Assembly: GCF_000237925.1 (NCBI RefSeq) | Contig: NC_031495.1 | Span: forward strand, 62,602,939 to 62,666,938 | DNA length: 64,000 nt | Source: Schistosoma mansoni | Taxonomy: Eukaryota; Platyhelminthes; Trematoda; Strigeidida; Schistosomatidae | Reading direction: 5' to 3' | Shown here: positions 25,041 to 35,765 of the stretch, piece by piece | Numbering within the stretch: position 1 is the first letter of the stretch | Layout of the letters: each line of letters starts with the position of its first letter | Position numbers and translations under genes: made by a program | Notes under the pieces: model-generated | What the model saw: only the letters and a program-made list of their open reading frames with translations | What the model was told of the DNA's origin: nothing | Database searches by the model: none

Positions 25041-25390
25041 AAGTAGTTGTTGGATGGCCAGGTTTATTTTGATGTACGTTTGTTCTCTGAACTGGATGGT
25101 TTGGTCGTTGAGCTTTCATCGTCCTTCTGAACCACATCATCAGCACAAACTTCGGGTAGAAGTCAAGTGTTTGGATTTCTCCACATGTGATTCACAGGTT
25201 GTCCTGTACACCTCGATGTTGATCGGTTCTTATTGACCTTAAACCTGTCATTGTTTATTTCTTTGTTTTGGTTGTATCTCTTATTGGTTTGATTTTCATT
25301 CCTATGTTTCTGCATAATCACTTACATCAAAATCACCCACCTGAGCTACAAATCTTCTCCACCGGTCAGTTTTATATCATCCGATATGAA
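25041..25390. repeat. delta repeat, Penelope-associated
   Basis: Contains GGTTTGGTCGTTGAGCTTTC, then TCAGCACAAACTTCGGGTAG, then an inverse-oriented end CCACCTGAGCTACAAATCTT. Its stretch TCTTATTGGTTTGATTTTCA with CATTCCTATGTTTCTGCATA is the reverse complement of the Penelope-like ORF at 27391-27588, which links delta to that family. Opposed ends again suggest a fold-back copy. Confidence 0.6.
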
Positions 25391-25394
25391 TATT

Positions 25395-26145
25395 GAACAT
25401 TCAAAGTAAACAATCATAACAAAGCATCAAAACTATATGTATATAATAAGATTATATGGATTCTCTAATTTCAACCGGAATGAAATAATTTCTAAGGACT
25501 ACTTCTGATTCAATTATGCTATGAAAATGCTCATAACAGTGTTGAAAGCTTTGCAAATTAATTAAGTGACTGTAACAATGTAATCAGAAAACAGTATACA
25601 CTTGATCTTAAAGTGTTTAGCATCATCTCAAGATTCTTATAGTGTAGAAGTCCCTAACTAATGAAAAGGGTGTTCTTTTTAAAAAAAAGACTAAAACAGT
25701 ATTTAAACATTGTCCATTCAAATGTGGTATTAATACCGGTAACAAAATCAGCATAAGTATGCAGTAACTTGGTTTGCCAACTTGATCACAATACAATAAC
25801 AATAGTTGATAAATGAATTATTGCTGTGATATGCATTGGATTACCTAGTTTAACTTACTATTGGGTACCATAAAGTATGAATAGCTTTAGACTGAAAATT
25901 GAATGGGTGACTAAAATGTGATATAAAACTGATTTGAAAGGAATATATAACATTTGAAACAGTAGCACAATCATCTTAGTTAGGGAAATATTATAGTAAA
26001 TTAAAGGCAGTTTAGCTCATAATTAACCAGACCACTCATTCATATGAATTAATTCACCCACAAGGATAAGGGAGATTTTATTAAATGTAGTTCATACATA
26101 CCTGTAAATGAATATAGGCTAAAAAAATCTTATAATCAACAAACC
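25395..26145. other. AT-rich stretch, nothing recognised
   Basis: Nothing I can support. Confidence 0.4.
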
Positions 26146-26149
26146 ATGT

Positions 26150-26660
26150 GTATTTTCAATCTTCACTGGCATAGCGTAAGATATCAGACAGACGAACATC
26201 AAAAACGTAGATCATGGGATAGACGTGCATGAGCCAAGCTATCGTTCCGGATTAACACGATCAGATGAAAATAACAAAAGTGATCGAAATAATGTAGAAG
26301 CAATGACAGTCAGACAGAGTGAACATTGGGAATCTCGTTTGAAAAAGAAAGTGCGCTGGTATGTATGAAGCTGTACTGAAGTTCAAGATCGAGAAGAAAA
26401 TAAAAGGTGGATGAGTCTAAATCATCCGGAACAGCTTAATGTCACGTTACTCAAAAGGCTCTAGCAAGTGACACAGGATATCACGCAGTCAATAATTTAA
26501 TGGACTGATGGCACCTTTTTGTTTGAACACCCTCACATTCATTTCAACCCATTAAAGCACTAGTGTGCATCATTCATGGATGTTGACTGTCTTTAGACAT
26601 ATTCAAAACATTTCTATTAAGTCACTATAATCCTGGAGCATGTTGAGATATATTTATTGA
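26150..26660. other. less AT-rich block of unknown nature
   Basis: Composition differs from the flanks (for example CATGAGCCAAGCTATCGTTC). All frames are interrupted by stops. It could be a decayed transposon or an untranslated region; no family recognised. Confidence 0.3.
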
Positions 26661-26862
26661 TGCCTATTTCTAGTTTCTGAGTTTTATAGTATAAATAATT
26701 GACTATATTTTGGAAAAAGTTAGTATTGAACTTATGTTATTCAATTTCACTCTCTAATAAACTTTTATGATTTCAGGAAAATCAAACAGATATTTTGATA
26801 TAACCAATCATCTCAAACTTTATATCAATCAGAAGGTTAAAAAATAAACGTATTACTACTAT

Positions 26863-27167
26863 TGAGACGTGGGTTACTTATATCCACATAAGTAGTATAT
26901 GATGATGGTCAAGCATAGAATATATTTCAGTAGAAGATCGATAACGAAAGAAAGGAAACGAAACGCGAATGGTATGAAAATTCATGTACAATAATAATCC
27001 AAGATTATGGACTGATATTTGTAGAAGGAACAGTCAAGATTGAGACAGTTGATTAATAGTTTGCAAATTAACTGTTTACTGTATGGTTGTCAGATTTTCG
27101 TGAGATATTCTGTAATTTTTCGCCCGAATACATTTGATTCACTCAACTCGTGTTCTCATTCACTACA
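26863..27167 (+). mobile_element. solo LTR, fossil, same family as 17992
   Basis: About 305 bp, collinear with the copies at 17992 and 54690, including GGTTACTTATATCCACATAA and GCAAATTAACTGTTTACTGT. It ends CACTACA. Flanking 4-mers CTAT and ATAT are only partly alike. Confidence 0.68.
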
Positions 27168-27384
27168 ATATGACTTTATTCTAGTATGGTGCACAAATAA
27201 TAAGACTAATGATTACACTAAATAAATACACTACAGAGTTTTGACTGTTATTTAACCTTTGAACGTGAAATTTGAAACTATCAATAAACTATATATATCA
27301 AGATACTTGGCTACTATTTGAATTAATTATTATTTCTAATCAGACATCAGCTGACAATAAATCCGCTGACATAAATTCGACTGG

Positions 27385-27586
27385 AAAAATGTGGAGATTT
27401 TGGGCAGAGTCAATTCCAAAAACACCAGAGAATTTTTAGAAGCTTGGAACTTAGGTCAATCAGAAATAAACAAGCACATTGAAATCAACCCAATTTATCA
27501 ACCAATCAAGAAAATTATGCAGAAACATAGGAATGAAAATCAAACCAATAAGAGATACAACTCAGAGAACAAACCTACCTCCTGCT
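27385..27586 (+). mobile_element. Penelope-like element, C-terminal fragment
   Basis: The plus-strand frame 27391-27588 reads NTREFLEAWNLGQSEINKHI and then EINPIYQPIKK. It resembles the segment after the GIY-YIG domain of metazoan Penelope-type proteins, where REFLEAW and INRHI-P-Y recur. It is cut off on the right by an alpha SINE. Assignment is from memory of the motif, not a search. Confidence 0.6.
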
Positions 27587-27784
27587 GATCAGTCCCAAGT
27601 AGGACGACACGCGTGTTATGGATTCCGCTGCTAGCCACTATCCATCTTTGCTTATAAAGCTTGTGAATTAAGACTATATCGAGGCAATCCGCAAAGGATG
27701 CACATCTGTCAATAAGAGACTAATCAATTGCCGTCCTAAACAACAATGAGAAGATACAAGTTAACAATACCAAGTGAATTTAAA
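27584..27784 (+). repeat. alpha SINE, 5'-truncated
   Basis: Starts within the hammerhead (CTGATCAGTCCCAAG, a defective core with GACAC in place of GAAAC) and continues through the full tail to AATACCAAGTGAATTTAAA. Confidence 0.85.
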
Positions 27785-28730
27785 ATATTTGTTTATTCAA
27801 TATTATGGAATCAACTCTAAAGTTGATTGTGCAATGATGTCAAAATAGTAATTTTATTGATTATATTATTGAGATGAACGAAATCTTGTTATGCTAAAAA
27901 AGAGAAAGAAAACGAGCTATTTGTAAGTAAGAAGAGGAATAGGCGTTTCTTTTCAGGTTCTTGGAAAATACAGGGATCCAAAATAACTTACTATCCAAAC
28001 AACAAAAGACATCCTTAAAAAAATGCGTAGTTCTAACTAGTTATATAAATATGCAAAATTGATTCAAGCTGAACAAGCAAGATGGATGCTTTGTACTCTT
28101 CATACATTAACAGTAAACTTCAGGTTGCGTGTTTCTCAGACTTTTAGTTGTTTTATTTTCAAAGACCTACATTTTGTGATTACTTTTATTTATTAACGAT
28201 TTAAAAGAAAGTCGAACGTTTAGCTTATTTGTTAGCTGAGAGATACGTAGTAGAATTATTACAAAACTCTGTATTTCCTAGATTCTTAAATATATATTGT
28301 CAATATTCGATAATCTCTGTTCTAAAGAAAACTACGGAAAAGTAGTTCAAACATTGTCCTAAATAGACAATCAAGTCAAATAATGATCAACAGATAAAAT
28401 ATGTATTATGTCGTAATTGTGTACATTTTGTGTGATTTGTAATGCTTCAAATCTCAAGATCTGCATACTGTGTTGCGTGCTGATAAAACTTACTACCATC
28501 TGGTACCAGATTTCATTCGTTAGCTTAACAAATATACCCTTATTAAAGCAATTTTAAGTAATTGAAATAATCTGTTGTATCAATGAATGAAGATAAAGAG
28601 AATTCAGCGAAATAAATTTTTTTGTCGACGAAATCATTCGTGCTCATATTTATAGTTGTATGGTAAATATATGTCTATAAAAAGACTGGAAAGATTACAT
28701 CTCAATGTGATTAAAGACTTCAAATATCAA
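27785..28730. other. AT-rich stretch, nothing recognised
   Basis: Nothing I can support. Confidence 0.4.
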
Positions 28731-28733
28731 ATT

Positions 28734-29040
28734 AGTCAATTGAAGCTAGACCACCATGGTCTAGAGGTTAAGCGCTCGCGCGTGAGACTGATAGGTCCTG
28801 GGTTTGAATCTCGTGAGGCGGGATCGTGGACGAGCACTGTTGAGGAGTCCCACAATAGGACGAAACGGTCGTCTAGTACTTCCAGCTTTTCCATGGTGGT
28901 CTAGCTTCAATTGACTCATGATCTCAACTATTGAAGATATGAAGAATGTTGAAAAACATAATAGTCATTACAATTAAATAACTTTGATCAACTCATAAAT
29001 TCAACCGTTAAAAATACTACAATCTCCACAAACCCCTTTA
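28734..29040 (+). repeat. beta SINE with 26-bp perfect inverted repeats
   Basis: tRNA-like head (GTCTAGAGGTTAAGCGC, B box GGGTTTGAATC) followed by the hammerhead and the beta end. The left block AGTCAATTGAAGCTAGACCA (28734 on, 26 bp) is the exact inverse of 28891-28916, so the unit sits in a stem. The core reads TTGAGGA instead of CTGAGGA; GAAAC is intact. A further beta terminus (ACTACAATCTCCACAAACCC) ends at about 29038 after a roughly 60-bp interruption. Confidence 0.82.
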
Positions 29041-29041
29041 T

Positions 29042-29758
29042 TGATAATTGAATAATAATAACTGATGACGTTTTATAATTACAAGACGATAATTTAAAAA
29101 ATAACAAGATCAAAACATACTACAGAAGAGAACTAGGGTTAAATAAGGATAACAGGTTGGACGTATCGCTTTCCCACTCATAGTTCGGAGTTAAATTGGT
29201 CGATCGCTATCACCTCAGCAGTGTATAGGTTTTTGATTCAACAACACATCGATCCGGTTTCTTTAAATGTGTAGATTATTTTGAAAGAAGAAACCTTTTA
29301 AGTGATATGTCCAGAATTGATTAAATTTTCCTATATTGAACTGATGATTATTTTTCATTTTCTTTTACTATCTTCAATGTTTGATAGATTAAGAAAATCA
29401 ATTAACAGAACAAATTTATTTTGAATTCCATGAATTTAGTTAATCAACATGGCAATTATAACAATCATTTACAAAAAGGAAACTATTACATCATATTTAC
29501 AAGAAAATATTCCCTGGAGTGGAACAGAACAAGAACATAAATAATTTTAAAGCGTGAAGTATTTTGATGTACATTCTTTAAAACATAAAATTATTTATGG
29601 ATAAACATTTTTCTATCGTTGAAAAAAATGAAAAATTTCATTAAAAATAAAAAAAACACATCTTGGAATGATTAGCAAGGAAACTATTGAACAGAACATG
29701 AAGGCGATGATGAAAAAGTTTTAGAATAACTTTAAAAAATGTTAAAACAAAATAAAAC
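29042..29758. other. AT-rich stretch, nothing recognised
   Basis: Nothing I can support. Confidence 0.4.
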
Positions 29759-29761
29759 TTT

Positions 29762-29998
29762 ATTAGGAAAGATGGATAGTGGATAGTATTGGAATCCAAG
29801 ACACGCGTTTCATCTTATTCGGAACTCGTCAACTGGATGTACCTGCATCTCAGAGTTGATGGTCACTCTGGGACTCGAACCCAGTACCATTCGATTTAAA
29901 CTCCATCACGTTGCCAATTAGCTGCTGAGTCCTCATAGCCACTTTCTTGTTCAATGGCGTGAATTTTAAATTCACTTGGTATTGTTAACTTATTACTA
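29762..29998 (-). repeat. alpha SINE, minus strand
   Basis: Minus-strand unit from AAAGATGGATAGTGG to AAATTCACTTGGTATTGTTA, with B box GGGACTCGAACCC and A-box region. The ribozyme core reads TTGACGA instead of CTGACGA, so it is probably inactive. Confidence 0.87.
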
Positions 29999-30214
29999 TC
30001 AGGAATTAGTAGTTAATTAGATAACGAGATGGTGTTTGAAGTTAACGGTACGATAAAGTGAAAAAGTTTGAAATCATTTTGTTATTAATTTGAGCAAAAT
30101 TGTGCTGAAAGATTTTGTGATCAAGGAGGATCAAATATTTCTTTGAAAATTTGTGAGCTCTTTAGGTTCATTTTCTGTGAGCTATTGTCTTGAAGAAATG
30201 TTTGTGTTTTGTCA

Positions 30215-30545
30215 CACTCACCTAAGGCTTATGTGCCAATTGTAAGTGTCATTACCAAGGTTTGACTTGACAATTCCGAATAAATTGAGCATTGGGTAGA
30301 TTATTATAAATAAATTAATATATTTGTAATATCCCAATGAGTAGAAAAATTAGATTTTCTGACGTTTCATGACTCAGTGTAAGTCACTTCTTCAGAGAAT
30401 AAATAATCAAATCATAATATTCCTGTTGTTCCGTCGTACTATATAAACTTGGAATAATCTTGATTTGGTTAATTATTCTCTGAAGAAGTGGTTTGCACTG
30501 AGTCGCGAAACGTTCTATCCAATATATCATTCAGCATAAAAGCTA
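30215..30545. repeat. zeta repeat: inverted pair of GAAACGTC motifs
   Basis: A minus-strand block (ATTTTCTGACGTTTCATGAC, then CAGTGTAAGTCACTTCTTCA) is followed about 65 bp later by its plus-strand counterpart (CTGAAGAAGTGGTTTGCACT, then GAGTCGCGAAACG). The same composite, including the lead-in AAATTGAGCATTGGGTAGAT, recurs at 51475-51830. Probably the terminal region of a Penelope-like element; the same motif follows delta sequence at 62088. Confidence 0.6.
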
Positions 30546-30549
30546 TCTT

Positions 30550-31675
30550 ATCAGAAAGTGGACCTACTTTGAAATCTAGTCACAGAAAAATACATGACAT
30601 TTACTTATTGCATTACTGGCATACTTGTAGCTTTATTTTTGCCTACATAGGATTTTAGACAAATGCAATTCATCAAAGGAATCTACTTCTTTCAGCCTAA
30701 TTCGTGTCAACACATGGTGAAAACTAAATAATCCAGAGAACGGGATTTATCCAAGGTTCAAATATAATCCATTCGAAAAATGTAATCTTTCTTTTCAAGA
30801 ATTATTATTTTACTATACAACATTAGTATCTCATTCGCAAGAAGATCGATTCAAGTATTTCGTTTATTAAGAAGCACGGAAGCTTAGAAATGAATCTATT
30901 CTTGTATCTCTGTCAAAATTATTCTTTAACACAACTTAATCTGTTATACCTTTTAGCAATCTTATGAGCTAATCACGTTCTTTCTATAAATCTTTTATGA
31001 AACAAATAATGTTCTGTATGTTTAAAACTTAACTTGGTTACACGCAATACATAAATATTTCATATTTATATTGTAACTTTGCATCTAATACAAGTTTCGG
31101 AATATAACATAATGTTTCTTAGGCGAAAAATTGAAGTTTCTAAGATTGCTAGGGTTATGAACATTATTCAAATGTAGTATGAGTGAACTTCAACTAAACT
31201 AAATGGATTCAGTGAGCGTTTTCTTGATACATATGAGACTAGTCCGTTCAGAAACGTATTCTCTACAGATTTGTTTAGCCTGGGTTACTTAGAAATTGTT
31301 TTAAACTCCTAGGTTTCTTTATAATTTTTGAGTTACTCATATGAATAGTGAACAGCTTACTTAAAGCCTATATTGCCGACAGTAATGCTATGCTTTTATT
31401 ATAATGTTTGAAATATTAATGCATTAGCAGACGTACACACGAACTGGCGAATAGCATAATACAAAGTTAGTTAAAACGAAATAGTGCTGTTCAAATAAAT
31501 AATACACTTGAATAATCCTACTATAAATGACAGCTACTAATACCAAACACTTGATGAAACTCATTTCGTTCGTTCTTAAGTATGTCCATTTAACTGGTAA
31601 AATGACTATTCTTCTATAAACCACTTAACGTAAATCAATGTTCTACTGCTGCTAGAGACTTTATCAGATATGCCT
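30550..31675. other. AT-rich stretch, nothing recognised
   Basis: Nothing I can support; includes the 66-codon minus-strand frame at 31424-31624, which has no family. Confidence 0.4.
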
Positions 31676-31679
31676 CAGA

Positions 31680-31945
31680 ATAGAAGCCAGTGGCCAGCCT
31701 GTTGTAACCTTCTTTTACTTTCTTCATAAAGAGTGATTATAACTTTCTTAACTGAGAGTGTTCTTCTGGTTGTACATTTCAGTTACCCTCATCATTACTC
31801 TTCTCTTTTTCTTCATCCTTTATTTTCTTTTTTTACATATATGCATCTTGCCCCTTTCTCCTCTCATTCTCATTATTTTGTGCGGCGCATATGTATCTGG
31901 TGCCTTTTTGTACCAATATGTATGCGTCTAAATAAATAAATTAAC
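31680..31945 (+). mobile_element. retroelement 3' tail, same terminus as 35766
   Basis: The last part, GCGCATATGTATCTGGTGCC through CCAATATGTATGCGTC to AAATAAATAAA, matches the inverse of 35766-35840, which closes the Penelope-like element there. Upstream is a pyrimidine-rich leader (31740-31870). It is likely a 5'-truncated copy holding only 3' untranslated sequence. Confidence 0.5.
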
Positions 31946-31949
31946 AAAT

Positions 31950-32920
31950 GTTCTACTACTATCTACAATAAGAAGTAGCCCATTATAACGTGAAAAGTTT
32001 GTGTGGACATAACTTTAATATCAGATCACATTCTTAGTAAAAGAGTTTATGAAGGACACGTTTTTATTTTAAATGATTTTAGCTTATCTGACCTCTTGAG
32101 TTAAATAAAGAACAATTTAAACGGTACAATTTCATGAAAAATGTCTCACTGTACGTCTGACTCAATGAAAAGGTAATCTTTGTTAATACACAACTGACCA
32201 CGTTAATGTAAAATATAAAATAGGGTAGCTATTTTGAAATTTTTTTAAAAACTGAATGATAGATATGCTATACATAATCAGAAAAAACAATTACTGATCA
32301 ATTGGTTAATAGATGCATCTGACCTACGCTGAGCTCTAAAGACTGATGTACCGCACATTAGGTTTCATGTTTACCGTTATGTTAATATTTAACTTCAAGA
32401 GTTCATTATACATAATGTGGTAAACAGAGATCTACTATTTAAATTTAGCGATAATCTTTACATAATACTACATATTACTAAATCACTTATTTGTCTGGAG
32501 TTTTGTAAATAGTTTCACAACCACGGTATGATGTTCACCATGAATACTAGTTACTAATCGTCAGATAATTATACGCACCTACTTCCTTCTGTTAATTTGT
32601 GAAAAAGTATGATTTGCTTCTGGGATTATACACTTCATAATAAATAGTTCAAATAATTTTCCTTTATTTAAGTAAGTAAACAGAAACTATCAGAGTAATT
32701 TTCGTCTAGAAAAGAGTTTGGAAGCTCTTGACAACAAAAATCTGACTTTAAAAACTAAGCATTTGGACATTATATTATTCCATTTTGATTATGAGTAACA
32801 TTGCCTAGAAATCTAGTATGTTCTCCATAATGTAAGCACATTGAATCAATGGTGACTTGAAAAATTGGATTCTTTGGTATAAAGTATGATAGCTAAAGAA
32901 GAACACAACCTACATCAGAG
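31950..32920. other. AT-rich stretch, nothing recognised
   Basis: Nothing I can support. Confidence 0.4.
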
Positions 32921-32927
32921 CGATAAA

Positions 32928-33488
32928 TCGATTGATGAAGTAGTGAAACTTCATCAGTTGAGATGGCTGGGACACGTGTTGCGTATACACAACCACCGAC
33001 TGCCCCGACGTGCAATGTTTTATGGTATAGGAGTAGGTTAGAAGAAGGGGCGGCCAGACCAAAACATCGCACAACTCCATGAAGTCACTGACAATTTAAC
33101 TGAGCCATGCTGGTAGGTATAGACTACCTGGTTGGGATTCGTGAGACGACAGCAATCGATGGTTAGAGACCTTGAATGACATGGCTCAAAATCGTTTGCA
33201 ATAGCGAAGGTGCATCCACTCTTTGTGTTCTGTCAAACTCTAATCTTCTGAATTCTTCATGTCGCTATCTTTTTTCTCTTTTCAAATTTATTTCACTGTA
33301 TTATACTTCTTGAATAACATCTTCAAACCCTAATCTTTCGGATTACTGTTTATACTCTAACTACTTCTACCACTATGAGATTTGAATCGACAACTGGATC
33401 TGTGTGTACATGTGGTATAGCAACTCGAACTGATGTACGTACGTACGAAGTTCTACGTTGTGACTGACTGACTGACTGACTGACTGAG
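32928..33488 (+). mobile_element. second RTE-like LINE family, 3' end with TGAC tail
   Basis: The plus strand encodes HQLRWLGHVLRIHNHRLPRR, the conserved end of RT in RTE-type LINEs, followed by a decayed coding tail and a 3' untranslated part. It ends in six TGAC units (about 33464-33488). This tail differs from the TAAG tail of the other RTE family in the window. A short piece of the same 3' end is inserted at 52704-52784. It lies 177 bp beyond the GPCR stop and antisense to that gene. Confidence 0.82.
33288..33293 (-). promoter_or_regulatory. nearest canonical polyadenylation signal for the GPCR
   Basis: On the minus strand this reads AATAAA. I find no AATAAA or ATTAAA between it and the GPCR stop at 33665, so if the gene uses a canonical signal it lies inside the antisense LINE fragment, about 370 bases downstream of the stop. 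Use of the site is inferred. Confidence 0.3.
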
Positions 33489-33664
33489 CGATAAATCAAC
33501 ATATTTACACAGGATGTTTACTTGAAATATTGAAATACTTTTTCTGTAATATTCTCTTGACATATATAAACTAACACACTTTACAACAGAATTATGATAT
33601 ATACATATACATGGATACAAGCATTAACAAAGCCAATAATGATCAGTTCAGTTTGAGCTTCAAC

Positions 33665-35503
33665 TCATGAATTTCTCAAACATTTACATCTAAATAAATT
33701 AACAAATTGTGTACGAAATGGTGTTGACATTGTCCAAAATATTAAAAAATTCAATAAATATGAACATAATATCAAAAGATTACAAATTATCACAACTCTT
33801 ATCCATAATAACTTTGTAGGTGCTTCATCAATATAGATGATTGTATTTGCACTATGTAATTGATTAACAAATTCCATTACTGTATATGGTAATAAAATAG
33901 ATTGATTAGTACTTCTCAGAGTTGGTATAGTTTCTCCAATATTACCAATGGATCTCCTTGTAATATCAATATTATTACCAATAAAGTTATATATTCTATT
34001 TTGCATTAATGTTAATGTATATACAAAAATAACTAAAGCATTAGGTAGATGTATTAAAATGAATTTGATCAATATTACGATTAACATATTGGAAACATTA
34101 AAAAATTCTGTAATTTGTGATTTACGTCTCAATGGAGTTGATTGAATATTACTCTCTTGAATATGTTCATTCACGCTACCATTGAGTAATATCGCTAATG
34201 TAGAATTTTTATGTAGTAGTTTCGATTGAATATTATGAAAATCTTGATCATCATTAAATAATGTATTCGTCTTATTCGTCATAAGGCAAGTAAAACAATT
34301 TAGTTTACTTTTAACTCTATAATGTCTTTTATCAATAGTGATGAAATCTTGTTTTGAAGTATTCGTTGTTTCTGGTGATAAACTATGTTTATAAGTAATA
34401 GGTAATGAATAAGACTTGGTCTGCTTATATGTAGGTAATGTTTTAGAATATTGTAATAATAATTTACCTCGTGTAAGCCATAAATGCTTTTTATTAATCT
34501 GTCTCATTTTCATAATGATTATGATTGTCAATATAATTAATAGTATACAAGGTAATAAATGTATAAGTATGACACGGGTTAAAAAATATAAAAACATATG
34601 AATAGGTAAACATGTATGACATTTCATGACAACATATGGTAGATAATCCAATGCTTCATATAATGATATTTGTTTAAAATCAATTGAATAGTTTCTAAGG
34701 ATAACATTTCGATGTAAAAGAAGTGGTTGAAATTTAACAAAAGTTGATTGAAACATTGGAATGTGTAAAACTAGTGCACATAGTAATACACTAACACATA
34801 CTAAACGTACTGTAAGTATAGAAAATAATCTTGTAGCTTTATTAGGATATATAATATAGATAAGTCGTTGTAATGCAACAAATAATGTTAACCATGTAGC
34901 TGTTGTATGACAAACAGTTGGAAGAAATACTGTAGTCCATGCAAGTATTCCACTTATGATAGGATTTGAACTTGTTTGATATATCTCTAATGGAGCATAT
35001 TTCCACCATTTTGAAATTTGTGTTAGATTATATAATGTATATTTTTTATACTCCCACCAAACTGGATCACCATAAAATGCTCTTAGTAAATACATTGGTA
35101 AAGGTAATAATCCATTAGACATTTCTACAATTGTTATACCTAATAATACAGTAAACACAGGTGTTTTCATAGTAGGTCTAGTTAAAACAGCAACTGATAA
35201 ACTATTGAATAAAATCAACATAATTAATAAAATGGGTAGAATAATTGTTTGTATAATCTTGTCAAATATTACATTTTCATCAATTATTAACTCTGGATAA
35301 GGTCCACAGATAAAATGTAATTGTCTTGCAGAGACTAATCCTCCATATCCAGTTGTACGTGATGTTTTGTCAAAAAGAAATAATTCTTTTTTATTTGGAA
35401 TTGGTTTAATCATACTAGTAGCGGCTAATGCTATATTCTGTCCTTCTGGATCATTGAAACCGTAAAATAAATGATAATTTGAGTCTGCTTCATTAATATT
35501 CAT
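33665..35503 (-). CDS. rhodopsin-like G-protein coupled receptor, peptide-receptor-like
   Basis: A 612-residue, intronless, seven-helix membrane receptor expected at the cell surface, signalling through G proteins. Predicted helices lie at about 84-107, 115-141, 190-220, 226-248, 301-332, 468-497 and 563-590. TM2 begins with MKTPVFTVLLGIT; TM3 ends WLTLFVALQRLIYIIYP, where LQRLIYI replaces the usual DRY region; the end of TM7 is LLNFLIFWTMSTPFRTQF, closely resembling FMRFamide/myosuppressin-type receptors (N-F-x-x-Y-x-M-S-x-x-FR). Cys198 and Cys295 or Cys298 could form the extracellular disulphide. Loop 3 is long (about 333-467) with basic stretches; Cys606 and Cys608 could be palmitoylated. 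There is no clear signal peptide. The start is supported by an in-frame TAG seven codons upstream (35522-35524). The ligand is unknown; splicing to upstream exons cannot be excluded. It is the only convincing host gene in the window. Confidence 0.88.
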   Translation of the reverse strand: MNINEADSNYHLFYGFNDPEGQNIALAATSMIKPIPNKKELFLFDKTSRTTGYGGLVSARQLHFICGPYPELIIDENVIFDKIIQTIILPILLIMLILFNSLSVAVLTRPTMKTPVFTVLLGITIVEMSNGLLPLPMYLLRAFYGDPVWWEYKKYTLYNLTQISKWWKYAPLEIYQTSSNPIISGILAWTTVFLPTVCHTTATWLTLFVALQRLIYIIYPNKATRLFSILTVRLVCVSVLLCALVLHIPMFQSTFVKFQPLLLHRNVILRNYSIDFKQISLYEALDYLPYVVMKCHTCLPIHMFLYFLTRVILIHLLPCILLIILTIIIIMKMRQINKKHLWLTRGKLLLQYSKTLPTYKQTKSYSLPITYKHSLSPETTNTSKQDFITIDKRHYRVKSKLNCFTCLMTNKTNTLFNDDQDFHNIQSKLLHKNSTLAILLNGSVNEHIQESNIQSTPLRRKSQITEFFNVSNMLIVILIKFILIHLPNALVIFVYTLTLMQNRIYNFIGNNIDITRRSIGNIGETIPTLRSTNQSILLPYTVMEFVNQLHSANTIIYIDEAPTKLLWIRVVIICNLLILCSYLLNFLIFWTMSTPFRTQFVNLFRCKCLRNS

Positions 35504-35764
35504 TGTGAAAATATTTTTTGTCTAGTTACTCCAAATTGTTTTCTGGGTATAGTTGCCAAAACATCAAGGGATCACCTAATTATATTTGCAAACAATTGGA
35601 AGTATTGAACTTTTAAAGATACAGTAATATAAAAGTATACCATGAAAATATATTTAATCTTAAATGATAATTACATAAATGGTCACATATTCTCTAGTCT
35701 TCATAATGAACACATTTCGCTAGTCAAAACAAGTAAAAACAATAATATTGTGGCCCATCGTTCT
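35504..35764. other. upstream flank of the GPCR
   Basis: AT-rich; should contain the 5' untranslated region and perhaps the promoter, but no decisive TATA or initiator can be picked out of the AT background. Confidence 0.35.
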
Positions 35765-35765
35765 T

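Noticed and set aside
26150-26660. Possible host exon in a less AT-rich block
   Set aside because: All frames have stops at short intervals and no family motif is visible.
33464-33488. Independent TGAC microsatellite
   Set aside because: It is the terminal repeat of the LINE 3' end, also seen at 52770-52784.
34416-34601. Plus-strand 61-codon frame inside the GPCR
   Set aside because: Antisense shadow of the receptor gene.
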